Assembly (NCBI GenBank): GCA_023145375.1
Contig: JAGLDY010000002.1
Coordinates: 1-33,481, forward strand
Direction of reading: 5' to 3'
Length of the DNA stretch: 33,481 bases
Source of the DNA: Candidatus Sabulitectum sp.
Lineage (GTDB): Bacteria; Fermentibacterota; Fermentibacteria; Fermentibacterales; JCC-6
Below are positions 1 through 10,213 of the stretch, piece by piece (position 1 is the stretch's first letter; each line of letters begins with the position of its first letter). A model generated the notes under the pieces. That model searched no databases. It saw nothing but the letters and a program-made list of their open reading frames with translations, and was not told the origin of the DNA. Both the position numbers and the translations under genes were made by a program.

Positions 1-120
1 ATCAACCTGATAGTTTTCAAACCGAATGGCGCGAAGTACGGGATCACCGTGCTTGCCAATGATCTGTGCTGTGCCAGTAAGGCTGATCTGGGCTTCTCCA
101 TGATATGGAACGCTCTGTAG
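1..120 (+). CDS. C-terminal fragment of an unidentified protein (5' end outside window)
   Basis: Frame 1 is open from the first base to a TAG at 118-120, giving 39 residues that end in SMIWNAL. The stretch NLIVFKPNGAKYGITVLAND has the look of the last beta strand and helix of a serine-hydrolase (beta-lactamase superfamily) fold, where a strand such as GVVVLTN is followed by a closing helix, but this is a weak resemblance only. No start is visible because the gene begins outside the window. No terminator is evident before the argF promoter. The existence of a coding tail is moderately likely; its function is not determined. Confidence 0.5.
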   Translation: MNLIVFKPNGAKYGITVLANDLCCASKADLGFSMIWNAL

Positions 121-184
121 TTTTCAGTGAGGTTTCTCGAAAGGTCATTGCTGCTGGAATATACCTTGTGGATTTCCTTCTTCA

Positions 185-220
185 TTGACGGTGAGTTTTA
201 AATCGCTATCTTCCCGCGAT
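185..220 (+). promoter_or_regulatory. Putative argF promoter with overlapping inverted repeat
   Basis: A TTGACG -35 box (185-190) lies 16 bases from a TATCTT -10 box (207-212), which would start transcription near 219. The -10 is flanked by inverted arms ATCGC (202-206) and GCGAT (216-220), a possible operator. It does not resemble the AT-rich ARG box of ArgR. A strong ribosome site (GAGAGGAG, 244-251) precedes the argF ATG. Confidence 0.45.
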
Positions 221-257
221 AACCGATATCAAATAACTCATTCGAGAGGAGTCCGTA

Positions 258-1199
258 ATGGCTTTTAACCTTAGAGGAAGAAGTCTTCTCACACTTCTTG
301 ATCTCAGTCCCGCTGAGCTTCGTTACCTTCTTGATCTGTCACACAATCTGAAACAGGAGAGACTGGGCTTTCAGACTTTCCAGAGATTCCAGGGTAAAAC
401 ACTTGCCATGCTTTTTGAGAAGCGTTCCACCCGTACCCGCTGTGCATTCGAGACTGCATTCGGCGAAGAGGGCGGACACCCCGTCTTCCTGAGTTCTGCT
501 GATATCCAGCTTGGTGTAAAGGAATCCGTAGAGGATACAGCAAGAGTTCTTGGAAGAATGTTCGACTGCATCATGTTCCGCGGTTTCAAGCAGGAGATGG
601 TGGAAGCTCTCCATCAGTATTCAGGAGTTCCAGTGTTCAATGGACTTACAGACGAGTTCCATCCCACACAGATCATCGCTGATCTCATGACCATTGAAGA
701 GAACATCGGAGAGCTCAAGGGTGTGAATTTTGTTTTCACCGGTGACGGCAGGAACAACGTTGCGAACAGCCTGATGATCGGAACGGCAATGATGGGTGTC
801 AACTGCACCATTCTTGCCCCTGAGAGCCTTCAGCCTGAGCAGAATCTTGTTGATATGGTAGTGGGTCTTGCTGAGGAAAGCGGTTCAGAGATCAGGATAA
901 CCGATAATGTCAAGGAAGCCGTTCAAGGTGCTGATGTTATCTATACCGATGTATGGTCTTCAATGGGCGAGGAAGACAAAGCAGCAGAGCGCATTGCCAT
1001 GCTTCAGCCATACCAGGTGAACCAGGAGATGATGGACGCCACAGGCAACCCCGAGTGTCTTTTCATGCACTGCCTGCCTGCGGTTAAGGGGAAAGAAGTC
1101 ACCTTCGATGTTATTGAGGGTCCCAATTCCAGAGTATGGGATGAAGCTGAGAACCGCAAGCATACCATCAAGGCAATGATGATAGCTTCGATCTGCTAG
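258..1199 (+). CDS. argF: Ornithine carbamoyltransferase
   Basis: This cytoplasmic enzyme transfers the carbamoyl group of carbamoyl phosphate to ornithine, giving citrulline in arginine synthesis. At 313 residues it has the normal length. The carbamoyl-phosphate loop STRTR is at residues 57-61, the HPTQ motif follows near residue 136, and the ornithine-side HCLPA motif is near residue 272. HCLPA separates it from aspartate carbamoyltransferase. The ATG at 258 follows GAGAGGAG with a 6-base spacer, so the start is secure. It stands alone: it has its own promoter, is followed by an intrinsic terminator, and faces rsgA on the opposite strand. No other arginine gene is in the window. The symbol argF is used for the anabolic enzyme; a catabolic arcB role cannot be excluded from sequence alone. 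Confidence 0.96.
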   Translation: MAFNLRGRSLLTLLDLSPAELRYLLDLSHNLKQERLGFQTFQRFQGKTLAMLFEKRSTRTRCAFETAFGEEGGHPVFLSSADIQLGVKESVEDTARVLGRMFDCIMFRGFKQEMVEALHQYSGVPVFNGLTDEFHPTQIIADLMTIEENIGELKGVNFVFTGDGRNNVANSLMIGTAMMGVNCTILAPESLQPEQNLVDMVVGLAEESGSEIRITDNVKEAVQGADVIYTDVWSSMGEEDKAAERIAMLQPYQVNQEMMDATGNPECLFMHCLPAVKGKEVTFDVIEGPNSRVWDEAENRKHTIKAMMIASIC

Positions 1200-1215
1200 T
1201 TCAATCGATTTTGTG

Positions 1216-1249
1216 AAGGACCGTCCGGTTTACTGCCGGGCGGTCTTTT
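1216..1249 (+). terminator. Intrinsic terminator after argF
   Basis: Arms GACCGTCCGG (1219-1228) and CCGGGCGGTC (1236-1245) form a stem with one G-U pair and a 7-base loop. Flanking A's and T's extend the stem to about 13 pairs. TTTT follows at 1246-1249. The T-run overlaps the stop codon of the convergent rsgA. On the opposite strand the hairpin is not followed by a good U-tract, so it chiefly serves argF. Confidence 0.85.
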
Positions 1250-2141
1250 ATGAGTAAGTATTCTCCTCGTGAAGCAGCTTCAGGTAAGACAAGTGCCTAT
1301 CTTTGTCAATAAGACCTTTTTGTACTGCTTCAAGAACAGCACATCCAGGTTCGGTCTCATGGAGACAGTCTCTGAATTTGCACGCTCCTGCACTGTCAAA
1401 TTCTGCAAAACAGAACTTCAGCTCAGCTTTGGGAATATGATCCACCGAGAAAGCTCTGAGCCCCGGTGTATCCATGAGGAAAGTGTTTTCACCAAGGGGG
1501 ATCAGCCTGGCCGAAACAGTGGTGTGTCTTCCCTTGGTGGTCTTTTCGTTCACAGCACCAACCCGGAGGTTTAGTTCCGGGTGGATAGCCTGTATAAGAG
1601 ATGTTTTTCCTGCAGCTGATATCCCGGCGAGAGCAACAGTTCTGCCGGCGATGAGAGCCTTGAACTCCTCCATGCCTTCTCCTGTAACTGCACTTGTTTT
1701 AAGAACGGTGTACCCTGCAAGCCTGCCGTATATCCGTTCGAGGTTTTCCGGAGAAGCTGCACCTTTGCTCCCGGCAAGATCGATCTTGTTCAGAACGAGA
1801 GCTGCAGGGAGGCGATTCCAGTCTGCCGAAGCAAGTGCCCGATCAATGAAGCCCCGTCTCAGTGGAGGGCTTGCGATTGAAGCAACAACAACAACAAGAT
1901 CAATGTTTGCTGCCAGAACCTGTCGTCTTCCCACAGGGGAAGTTCTTTCAAGGCAGCCTTTTCTATTGAGGATCTCCTCAACATACCAGACTCCCTGTTT
2001 GTTCACTGCTTTTGCTGTATCTCCGCATACAGGGTTCTTGAATTTACGGAACACATTGCTGGATACCCTTGCCTTTTCAGTTCTTCCATCTGAAAAGAGC
2101 AGGGTAACTCCCCTTTTTCCTGAAGAGGCAATTCTAGTCAA
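1248..2141 (-). CDS. rsgA: Ribosome small-subunit-dependent GTPase A
   Basis: RsgA (YjeQ) is a circularly permuted GTPase that acts in late 30S ribosomal subunit maturation. The 297-residue protein shows an N-terminal OB-type barrel (about 1-70), then the permuted G motifs: NKID (G4), TSA (G5), the P-loop GISAAGKTS, and DTPG (G3). The C-terminal zinc site is CKFRDCLHETEPGC, with the usual Cys, Cys, His and Cys ligands. The start appears to be TTG at 2141, since no ATG or GTG lies in frame between the preceding gene's stop and the conserved core; its ribosome site is weak. It is the last gene of the minus-strand eno block, 10 bases after the GT-C-like gene, so it is probably translated from the same message. 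Confidence 0.95.
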   Translation of the reverse strand: MTRIASSGKRGVTLLFSDGRTEKARVSSNVFRKFKNPVCGDTAKAVNKQGVWYVEEILNRKGCLERTSPVGRRQVLAANIDLVVVVASIASPPLRRGFIDRALASADWNRLPAALVLNKIDLAGSKGAASPENLERIYGRLAGYTVLKTSAVTGEGMEEFKALIAGRTVALAGISAAGKTSLIQAIHPELNLRVGAVNEKTTKGRHTTVSARLIPLGENTFLMDTPGLRAFSVDHIPKAELKFCFAEFDSAGACKFRDCLHETEPGCAVLEAVQKGLIDKDRHLSYLKLLHEENTYS

Positions 2142-2151
2142 TCCGGGCTTG

Positions 2152-3424
2152 TCATCTGAAATAGTTCACCTCTATGTCTTTTATGCTTTCCAGCCATTTC
2201 TCTGTATGCAGAGGAAAATACACACTCATGGGTACAATAACCACTTGCGTTACACCAAAATCCGTTAAGGTTGCTTCTGAGACCAGTCCCCACGCTGCCT
2301 TGTCCACAGAAATGAATCTTTCCCTTGGATCATCTATACCCAGGTTCATGCAGAATCCGGGGATTAGAAGCTCATTTGCTGCAGTCAGACCCTCTTCGGG
2401 AAGCTCGAAGGAACGGTAGGTTTCCCTGAGGTGTTGATACTGATCTATTTCCGGCAGGGTGGATATCCACTGGAAGGATGGGAATATTATAGCAGCCACT
2501 GCCACTGCCGTGCGCATTTGCCCTTTGAATATCCTGTTGATCTCCATGAAGACGAAAGGAGTTGCAAGAAGAAAAAGCTGGTCTATGTATCTTGGCAGAA
2601 CAAGTGAACCCAGTGCCAGTGAAACAGTGAGCAGCAGGAAGTTGATCGAGAAAGGTACGTGCAGTTTCCATTGTCTGAAGTTTATGAACAGAAGAGCTGC
2701 CGCAGGAGCACCCAGGATCAGAATGGAGCGCAGTCCGGCCCATGGGAGGAATGTTACAGGGTTTGCGGTGGGATAATCCATTGCTGCCACAGAGAACTTA
2801 ACCTCGTCCGCCGCCCATGTGAACGAGCCGCAGGTTATCCTGTGAAAGGCCAGCCAGATAACACCGACAGTGCCCAGTAGAGCGAGAAGCTTCCATTTTC
2901 TATTCTTTATGCAGTGGAAGCCACTGTATATGAAGCCCTCCGGTCTTGTAAGCGAAGCCAGTAAAGCGCCTGTGCCAGAGCCTCTTACAGACTGCAGAAG
3001 GAACATGGCTCCCAGAAAAGGTATTGCCGGGTTCCCTCTGATGGAAAGGAATACAAAGGCGGGGTTGAAACCAAGAAAGAGAGCTGCTTCAAGTCCAGTT
3101 CTTCCCCGGCCTGCTGAGTACCAGACTGCAGTGAGCACAAGAAGTGCCGTGAGCAGTGTAATCACAGCGTGATACAGTTCTCCACCTGAACCTCGTATCA
3201 AACCGATGACAAGTTCCATTGGCTTTGGAACGGTATTCGGATAGTAGAGGCGCCAGTTATTGTAAATGCCCTGCTTTGATATGATCAATCTGCCGGTACT
3301 CTTCAGTTGATTCGCCCACATGTCATGAGCATTCCTGTCCGGGTCCGGAATGTCCCCTTGAAGTACAAGCAGAAATGTCATTACGGGAAGTACTGACAGT
3401 GCAAGAAGCAGAGTAATGGTACCC

Positions 3425-3432
<8 letters not shown>
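2152..3432 (-). CDS. Polytopic membrane protein, GT-C-type glycosyltransferase-like
   Basis: A hydrophobic protein of about 426 residues with roughly eight to ten membrane segments and a soluble C-terminal tail of about 90 residues. The first large loop carries acidic residues (DIPDPDRNAHD). A later SLTRPEG motif resembles the RPEG signature of lipid-sugar-dependent (GT-C) mannosyltransferases, so a role in transferring sugars from a polyprenyl carrier is plausible but not shown. The start is uncertain. An ATG at 3522 would overlap ftsB by 98 bases. The next ATG (3381) would cut into the first membrane segment. A CTG at 3432, preceded by GGAG with a 7-base spacer, gives a typical N-terminus (LNKGTITLLLALSVLP) and only an 8-base overlap, and was chosen here. 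It lies between ftsB and rsgA. Confidence 0.75.
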
Positions 3433-5085
<1,653 letters not shown>

Positions 5086-5122
5086 CTAGACAGAATCCAT
5101 CTGGAAAAGGGCATTGCCTCTT

Positions 5123-6469
5123 TTACCCTTCTTTGATCCCCAGTTTCTTCATTCGGGCCAGCAGAGTTGTTCTTTTCAGGCCAAGTCTTCTTGCAGCCTT
5201 AGATCTTACCCCGCCGGAAGCAGTAAGAGCTTTCTGAATGTAGTGTCGCTCAATGGAACTGACGATCACATCCAGAGGAACTATTTCATTTCCTGTGAGT
5301 GTTTTGATAGAGCCTCTTGAGGGGTCAGATATCCAGCCAGGAAGGTGCTCCAGATGAATTTCTTTGTTCCCGGCAAGGATTACCGCTCTTTCAATCACAT
5401 TTTCCAGTTCCCGGACATTCCCCGGCCAGGAGTATGTTAAGAGGGCTGTCAATGCTCTGTCACTCAGTTTCTTGTCAGATGATGGCCCCTGAATGTTGTT
5501 AAGAAAGTGTTCTGCAAGGGGGATAATATCCGCAGGCCTTTCCCGGAGAGGGGGTATTCTTATCTCAAAGACATTCAGCCTGTAAAAGAGATCTCTTCTG
5601 AATGAGCCATCCTCAACACCCTGCCTGATATCACTGTTCGTGGCGGAGATGAACCTTGCATTAACAGGGATCGGTGTGGATGCTCCTACAGGGGTTACTT
5701 CTCTTTCCTGGAGAGCTCTAAGAAGTTTAACCTGCATTGGCTGGCTCATGCTACCTATTTCATCCATGAACAGCGTACCGTTCTCCGCAGCCTGGAAATG
5801 ACCCATGGTGGTGGCATGTGCACCGGTGTAGGCTCCCTTCACATGCCCGAAGAGCTCACTCTCCAGCAGCCCTTCCGGGATACCTCCTGAATTCACAGAA
5901 ACAAAAGGCCCTGCAGACTTGCGGCTCATTCTATGCAGAGCCCTTGCCACCATTTCCTTGCCTGTACCACTCTCACCTGTGAGAAGAACTGTGCTGTCAG
6001 TGATGCTGACTTTCTCCACAAGCTTCATGACATTCTCCATGGCCGGGCTGTTCAAGATCAGAAGTTTCGCAGAGGAATGTCTGCCCCGTCTCTGCTTCTT
6101 TATCACGGCCTCCACTGCATTCAGCAGTTGCTCCGCAGAGAACGGTTTTGGGATGTAGTCCATGGCACCCAGGTCCATTGCTTCCTTGATACCCTCGATA
6201 GAAGCAAATCCTGTGATGACCATTGCTGCCATGTAGGGATGCTTTTCTCTTGCTATTCTGATGATGTCAATACCGGAGCCGTCCGGCAACCGGATATCCG
6301 TGATCAGCAGGTGGTATGTCTGCACCCTGAGCTTTGCCAGAGCCTGCCTGCAGTTCGATGCAAAATCGCAGAGAAAACCGTTGGAGGTAAGAACCTCCTT
6401 AACGAAATCAAGAATTTCCGGTTCGTCATCTACAATAAGTACTCTGTATTCCCTCCTTGAACCTTTCAT
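5123..6469 (-). CDS. Sigma-54-dependent response regulator, NtrC family
   Basis: About 448 residues with three domains. The receiver (about 9-120) has the acidic pair D14/D15, phospho-acceptor D58, T86 and K108, all in canonical positions. The AAA+ domain has Walker A GESGTGKE, the sigma-54 contact loop as GAYTGA (the common F to Y variant) and Walker B TLFMDEIG. The C-terminal Fis-type helix-turn-helix ends SKAARRLGLKRTTLLARMKK. It should open sigma-54 promoters when phosphorylated by a histidine kinase; no kinase gene is in the window, so its signal is unknown. The frame is open further upstream, but the ATG at 6469 fits the receiver start. No ribosome site precedes this ATG, and a TTGACA/TACTAT promoter lies just before it, so the message may be leaderless. 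It diverges from the M23 lipoprotein gene. Confidence 0.93.
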   Translation of the reverse strand: MKGSRREYRVLIVDDEPEILDFVKEVLTSNGFLCDFASNCRQALAKLRVQTYHLLITDIRLPDGSGIDIIRIAREKHPYMAAMVITGFASIEGIKEAMDLGAMDYIPKPFSAEQLLNAVEAVIKKQRRGRHSSAKLLILNSPAMENVMKLVEKVSITDSTVLLTGESGTGKEMVARALHRMSRKSAGPFVSVNSGGIPEGLLESELFGHVKGAYTGAHATTMGHFQAAENGTLFMDEIGSMSQPMQVKLLRALQEREVTPVGASTPIPVNARFISATNSDIRQGVEDGSFRRDLFYRLNVFEIRIPPLRERPADIIPLAEHFLNNIQGPSSDKKLSDRALTALLTYSWPGNVRELENVIERAVILAGNKEIHLEHLPGWISDPSRGSIKTLTGNEIVPLDVIVSSIERHYIQKALTASGGVRSKAARRLGLKRTTLLARMKKLGIKEG

Positions 6470-6473
6470 GCGT

Positions 6474-6504
6474 ATAGTATTGATATTATTTATTCTGATG
6501 TCAA
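6474..6504 (-). promoter_or_regulatory. Putative promoter of the NtrC-type regulator
   Basis: On the minus strand a perfect TTGACA (6504-6499) is followed after 19 bases by TACTAT (6479-6474). The -10 ends only 4 bases before the ATG at 6469, so the start point would fall at or next to the start codon. The 19-base spacer is longer than ideal. The same 53-base divergent gap must also hold the promoter of the plus-strand operon; only a weak TTGATA (6480-6485) was seen for that. Confidence 0.45.
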
Positions 6505-6522
6505 TATGCTGACGGGGGACTG

Positions 6523-7575
6523 ATGAAATTCTGGCAATATTTTGCCATAGCTCTTTTGCTGTTCGGCTGTTCAAGAGAACCGGCTCCTGAGGATAGCTAT
6601 TACATATCTCAGGGTGATTATGGAGAAGAAACTGCGGACACGGTTGAGACCGTTATTCCAGCGGACACGGTGGTTTTGATCGTTATGCCTGACTCCCTCT
6701 CTCTCACTCTGGACAGTCTTGATGCGGCTCAGAGCCTGGAAGATTCCCTGCTGGCGCTTGCTGATTCCCTTCAAACGCTTCCTGAAGAGTGGCAGTTCAT
6801 TGAGATCTCCATACATGGTTCTCTCTACCAGAGTCTTACGGTGGTCTCAGATGTTCAGTCAGATATTCTGGGAGCGCACTGTGTGCGAAATCTTGTGTGG
6901 GAAATGAACCCCTGGCGAGGATTTACTGCAGGAGATTCTCTACGCCTTATCTACACAACAGAGGAGCTGCAAAGAGAGAATATGGTTATCGCATTCGAGT
7001 ATGTACCTGTGGACGGCTCTTCAAATCATGCATTTTCCGGTTATGTCTTTAAGAGAGCCGGAGACAACTGGCCTTCAGTCTGGAAACCTGACGGCTCCGA
7101 ACTTGTAAGGTTGCTTGATAGAATGCCTGTTAGAACATTCGAAGAGATAACCAGCGTATTTGGGGAACCCAGGGGCGATCATATTCATCAGGGCGTAGAT
7201 TACAAAGCGCCTGAGGGAACCCCGATTTTTTCCGTAACAGGAGGAACCGTTACCAAAACCAACTGGAATACCACCTACAACGGGAACTGCATAGAGATCG
7301 ACTTCGGAGGATACTCTGAGATATTCCTCCATCTCCACACCATTAGCTCAGGTGTTGTTCCAGGCACCGTTATTGAGCCTGGCGAGGAGATAGGAACAAT
7401 AGGGAATACCGGTATTTCCACGGCTCCCCATCTTCATTATCAGATAAACGGTCCTGATGATTATGCCATTGACCCCTACCTCTACTTTACAAGCCACCGT
7501 AGAACTCTCAGCAGTGAGGATATGATCCTTTTTCAGGATCATATTGATCTCTGCAAAGAGTTGATGGGAGATTGA
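6523..7575 (+). CDS. M23-family metallopeptidase lipoprotein
   Basis: A 350-residue envelope protein. It begins with a lipoprotein signal (MKFWQYFAIALLLFGC, lipobox cysteine at 16) and continues through an acidic, low-complexity linker to about residue 95. A middle region resembles the N-terminal domains found before LytM peptidases. The C-terminal M23 domain (about 205-325) keeps the zinc ligands: H222 and D226 in HQGVDY, and H305 of PHLH at 302-305, plus the FLHLH segment. It is therefore expected to cut peptidoglycan cross-bridge peptides. GGGGGAC precedes the ATG. It heads a seven-gene plus-strand run and is followed immediately by a GT2 gene. The intact site contrasts with the degenerate LytM protein at 25248. 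Confidence 0.9.
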   Translation: MKFWQYFAIALLLFGCSREPAPEDSYYISQGDYGEETADTVETVIPADTVVLIVMPDSLSLTLDSLDAAQSLEDSLLALADSLQTLPEEWQFIEISIHGSLYQSLTVVSDVQSDILGAHCVRNLVWEMNPWRGFTAGDSLRLIYTTEELQRENMVIAFEYVPVDGSSNHAFSGYVFKRAGDNWPSVWKPDGSELVRLLDRMPVRTFEEITSVFGEPRGDHIHQGVDYKAPEGTPIFSVTGGTVTKTNWNTTYNGNCIEIDFGGYSEIFLHLHTISSGVVPGTVIEPGEEIGTIGNTGISTAPHLHYQINGPDDYAIDPYLYFTSHRRTLSSEDMILFQDHIDLCKELMGD

Positions 7576-7576
7576 T

Positions 7577-8500
7577 CTGAAGCGTTTTGCTGTACTCACT
7601 TTGAACTGGAATGGCCTGGAGGTTCTTCCAGGGATGATAGGATCCCTGGCTGATCCGGTGGAAAGGCTGGGTGGAGAGCTCATTGTTTTCGACAATGGGT
7701 CCAGTGACGGCTCAGACATTATTGCTTTTGACAGATGGGGTGACAGGGACTGGTTTACCCTTATCAGATCCCCTGAGAACCTGGGTTTTGCAGGGGGAGC
7801 CAACAAGGCGATCAAGGATATCGATGCAGAGATAATTGTTCTGGCAAACTCTGACACAGTATTTCTTCCAGGCAGTCTTCCGGCTCTCCTTGATGCAGTT
7901 GACAGGTATCCGGATGCAGGAATTATCGGTCCCAGGCTTCTCTGGCCTGATGGCACTCTTCAGCGTTCTCTGCGAGACTTTCCGTTTCCACTGAGACTTA
8001 TTGCAGAACATTTTCCATATTTCAGAAGAGCATCTGCGGTGAATTTCCCGCATCTTGAAGAGCAGAGTGTGGACTGGCTTGTTGGAGCTGTGATGGTGTT
8101 CCGGAAAGATACCTTCATCGCATCAGGGGGGTTTGATGAGGATTTCTTCTTCTACCATGAGGAGACGGAACTCCAGTATAGACTCTTCCGAAGCGGACAT
8201 CCATCCGTGTTTGTTCCCTCCGCTGAGGTGATACACATAGAGGGTGCATCCGCCAGAAAGATGTTTGGTAGGGAAACGTACCTGAAGTATATTCAGGCAA
8301 AGCTGAAGTTTCTCAGGAAACACGGGTATACAGGCTCCATGGCGTTGTTCAGGCTGTTCATGGGGTCATTGCAGGGGTGCAGGCTGGTAACCGGCTTCTT
8401 TAACCGCCGCCTCTCCCGGGATGATATCAGATACACGGCACCGTACTGCCGAATGGCCTTTCGTGAGCTTTTCAGCCGAAACAGACGGGACGATCGATGA
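7577..8500 (+). CDS. Family 2 glycosyltransferase, rhamnosyltransferase-like
   Basis: A cytoplasmic GT-A enzyme of about 307 residues. The N-terminal nucleotide-sugar fold shows LTLNWNG, then FDNGSSDGSD, GFAGGANKAI and LANSDT at the metal/sugar site. The later GGFDEDFFFYHEETEL motif is typical of WbbL-like rhamnosyl and related transferases. The donor and acceptor are unknown. No ATG or GTG exists between the in-frame stop at 7562 and the conserved core. A TTG at 7601 would delete the first beta strand. A CTG at 7577, 6 bases after GGGAG, gives (M)KRFAVLTLNWNG and was chosen. The stop overlaps the ATG of the carbamoyltransferase as ATGA, so the two are probably co-translated and work on the same glycan. 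Confidence 0.9.
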   Translation: MKRFAVLTLNWNGLEVLPGMIGSLADPVERLGGELIVFDNGSSDGSDIIAFDRWGDRDWFTLIRSPENLGFAGGANKAIKDIDAEIIVLANSDTVFLPGSLPALLDAVDRYPDAGIIGPRLLWPDGTLQRSLRDFPFPLRLIAEHFPYFRRASAVNFPHLEEQSVDWLVGAVMVFRKDTFIASGGFDEDFFFYHEETELQYRLFRSGHPSVFVPSAEVIHIEGASARKMFGRETYLKYIQAKLKFLRKHGYTGSMALFRLFMGSLQGCRLVTGFFNRRLSRDDIRYTAPYCRMAFRELFSRNRRDDR

Positions 8501-10212
8501 CTGCGATTCTAGGTGTAAATTGTTTCAAACATGATGCGGCGGCAGCTCTTCTCGTGGATGGTGTTCTCGTTGGAGCCTTCGAAGAGGAGAGGTTTTCAAG
8601 ACGGAAACACGATGCCGGTTATCCGAAAAAAGCCATTGAGTATCTTCTTGCCCAGGCCGGACTTACTCCTGCTGATATTAGCCATGTTGCCTACTACATG
8701 AAGCCCGGTAATGTACGCAGGGAGACTTTCAGGGCCTTTCCCGGATACATGAAGAGGAAAGGCGCAGTTAAATTCTTTCTGGGCCAATTGAGTGGCTCTG
8801 TGAAAATGGCTTCAATTCCCGGTCTCATGCATGAACATCTGGGTGGTTCTTTCTCTCCTGTTTTTCATTTCATTGATCACCACTCCGCCCATGCCTGGTC
8901 TGCCTGGTTCGGAGCAGGTTGCAGGGATGCAGCTGTTCTTACCATGGATGGAGCCGGAGAGAAACACTCAAGTCTTGTGGGTTCCATAACAGATGGTGTT
9001 CTTACGGAATACAGAAGAACTCATCTTCCGGTATCTCCAGGTCTGTTCTATTCCGCAGTTACCAGATTTCTCGGGTTCACGCCGGATAATGACGAATACA
9101 AGGTGATGGGGCTCTCCAGTTATGGTAAGCCAGAGTATCTGGATCTGTTCAGAAGAATAATCAGTGCAGAAGACGGCAGGTTTCTGGTGGACTCAAGACT
9201 TATGGATGTCTCAATGGGTGTTCACCACGCAATTTTCAGCCCTGAGGCCATGGCGATCATTGGTGAACCAAGAGATCCTGGTGAAGGAGAACCCACAGAG
9301 AGACACGAGAACATAGCCTGCAGTGCTCAAAGGGCTATCGAGGAAGCAGGGCTCTCCGTTGTAAAGTATCTCAGGAAGCAGACTGACCATGATCTTCTTG
9401 TCATTGCCGGAGGAGTCGGGTTGAACTGTGTGATGAATGGATTGTTTGAACGGGAAAGTGGATTCTCCGAGATATACCCCTTCCCGGCGCCTAATGACGC
9501 CGGTACTTCTGTGGGAGCGGCTGTAGCTGTACACAGAGTTGTTTCTCCTGAGGTTCCTCTGCAGAAGCTTGAGACGATGTACCTGGGTGCAGGATATTCC
9601 ACAGCTGAGATAAGAGCAGATATTGAAATGGCAAAACTTTCCCCTGACGAACCGGAAAATCTGACCGAAAAAGTGGCACAGATGGTTTCCCGGGGATTGG
9701 TTGTTGCTGTTTATCAGGGTCGTACGGAGTTTGGTCCCCGGGCGCTTGGTAACCGGTCCATTCTAGCGGATCCAAGAAGAGCAGAAATGAAGGACATCGT
9801 AAACGGTGTGGTCAAGCACCGGGAAGGATTCAGGCCATTTGCTCCGGCATGTATTCAGGAAGAGGCCGGTAAGTATTTCTCAGGCTGTGTGAATTCTTCT
9901 CACATGATAAAGACATATCCGGTTGTTGAGGGAATGGGCAGTGTGATCCCTGCAGTTACCCATGTTGACAACACAGCAAGAGTCCAGACTGTTACACGGG
10001 ATGAGAACCCTTTCTACTACGATGTTATCAGAGAATTCGGGAAGATCACCGGTGTCTCTGTTGTACTGAACACCTCTTTCAACATAAGAGGTGAGCCTAT
10101 TGTGAATACTCCCATTGACGCCGTACGGTGTTACTTTGGTACAGGTATTGATGCACTGGCCATGCCTCCGTTCCTGTTTGTTAAAAAGCCTGAACCCGGG
10201 GAAGAGGGCTAG
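8497..10212 (+). CDS. Carbamoyltransferase, NodU/CmcH family
   Basis: A 571-residue enzyme that transfers a carbamoyl group from carbamoyl phosphate, through carbamoyl-AMP, to a hydroxyl of a sugar or other small molecule. The N-terminal Kae1/YrdC-like ATP- and metal-binding domain (about 1-360) begins ILGVNCFKHDAAAALL and contains HHSAHA, MDGAG and VIAGGVGLNCVMNG. The C-terminal carbamoyltransferase domain has GRTEFGPRALGNRSILADPR and FRPFAP, then LNTSFN. Length and motifs match NodU/TobZ relatives. It overlaps the upstream GT2 gene by 4 bases, so O-carbamoylation of the glycan made by that enzyme is the likely role; this is inference from context. The ATG at 8497 is the only good start. Confidence 0.92.
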   Translation: MTAILGVNCFKHDAAAALLVDGVLVGAFEEERFSRRKHDAGYPKKAIEYLLAQAGLTPADISHVAYYMKPGNVRRETFRAFPGYMKRKGAVKFFLGQLSGSVKMASIPGLMHEHLGGSFSPVFHFIDHHSAHAWSAWFGAGCRDAAVLTMDGAGEKHSSLVGSITDGVLTEYRRTHLPVSPGLFYSAVTRFLGFTPDNDEYKVMGLSSYGKPEYLDLFRRIISAEDGRFLVDSRLMDVSMGVHHAIFSPEAMAIIGEPRDPGEGEPTERHENIACSAQRAIEEAGLSVVKYLRKQTDHDLLVIAGGVGLNCVMNGLFERESGFSEIYPFPAPNDAGTSVGAAVAVHRVVSPEVPLQKLETMYLGAGYSTAEIRADIEMAKLSPDEPENLTEKVAQMVSRGLVVAVYQGRTEFGPRALGNRSILADPRRAEMKDIVNGVVKHREGFRPFAPACIQEEAGKYFSGCVNSSHMIKTYPVVEGMGSVIPAVTHVDNTARVQTVTRDENPFYYDVIREFGKITGVSVVLNTSFNIRGEPIVNTPIDAVRCYFGTGIDALAMPPFLFVKKPEPGEEG

Positions 10213-10213
10213 A

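Noticed and set aside
1474-2268. Long plus-strand frame opposite rsgA
   Set aside because: It is a shadow of rsgA, whose GTPase and zinc motifs are clear; the plus-strand product has no family character.
6532-6546. TGGCAATATTTTGCC as a sigma-54 promoter
   Set aside because: The GG-to-GC distance is one base short, and it lies inside the signal-peptide codons of the M23 gene.
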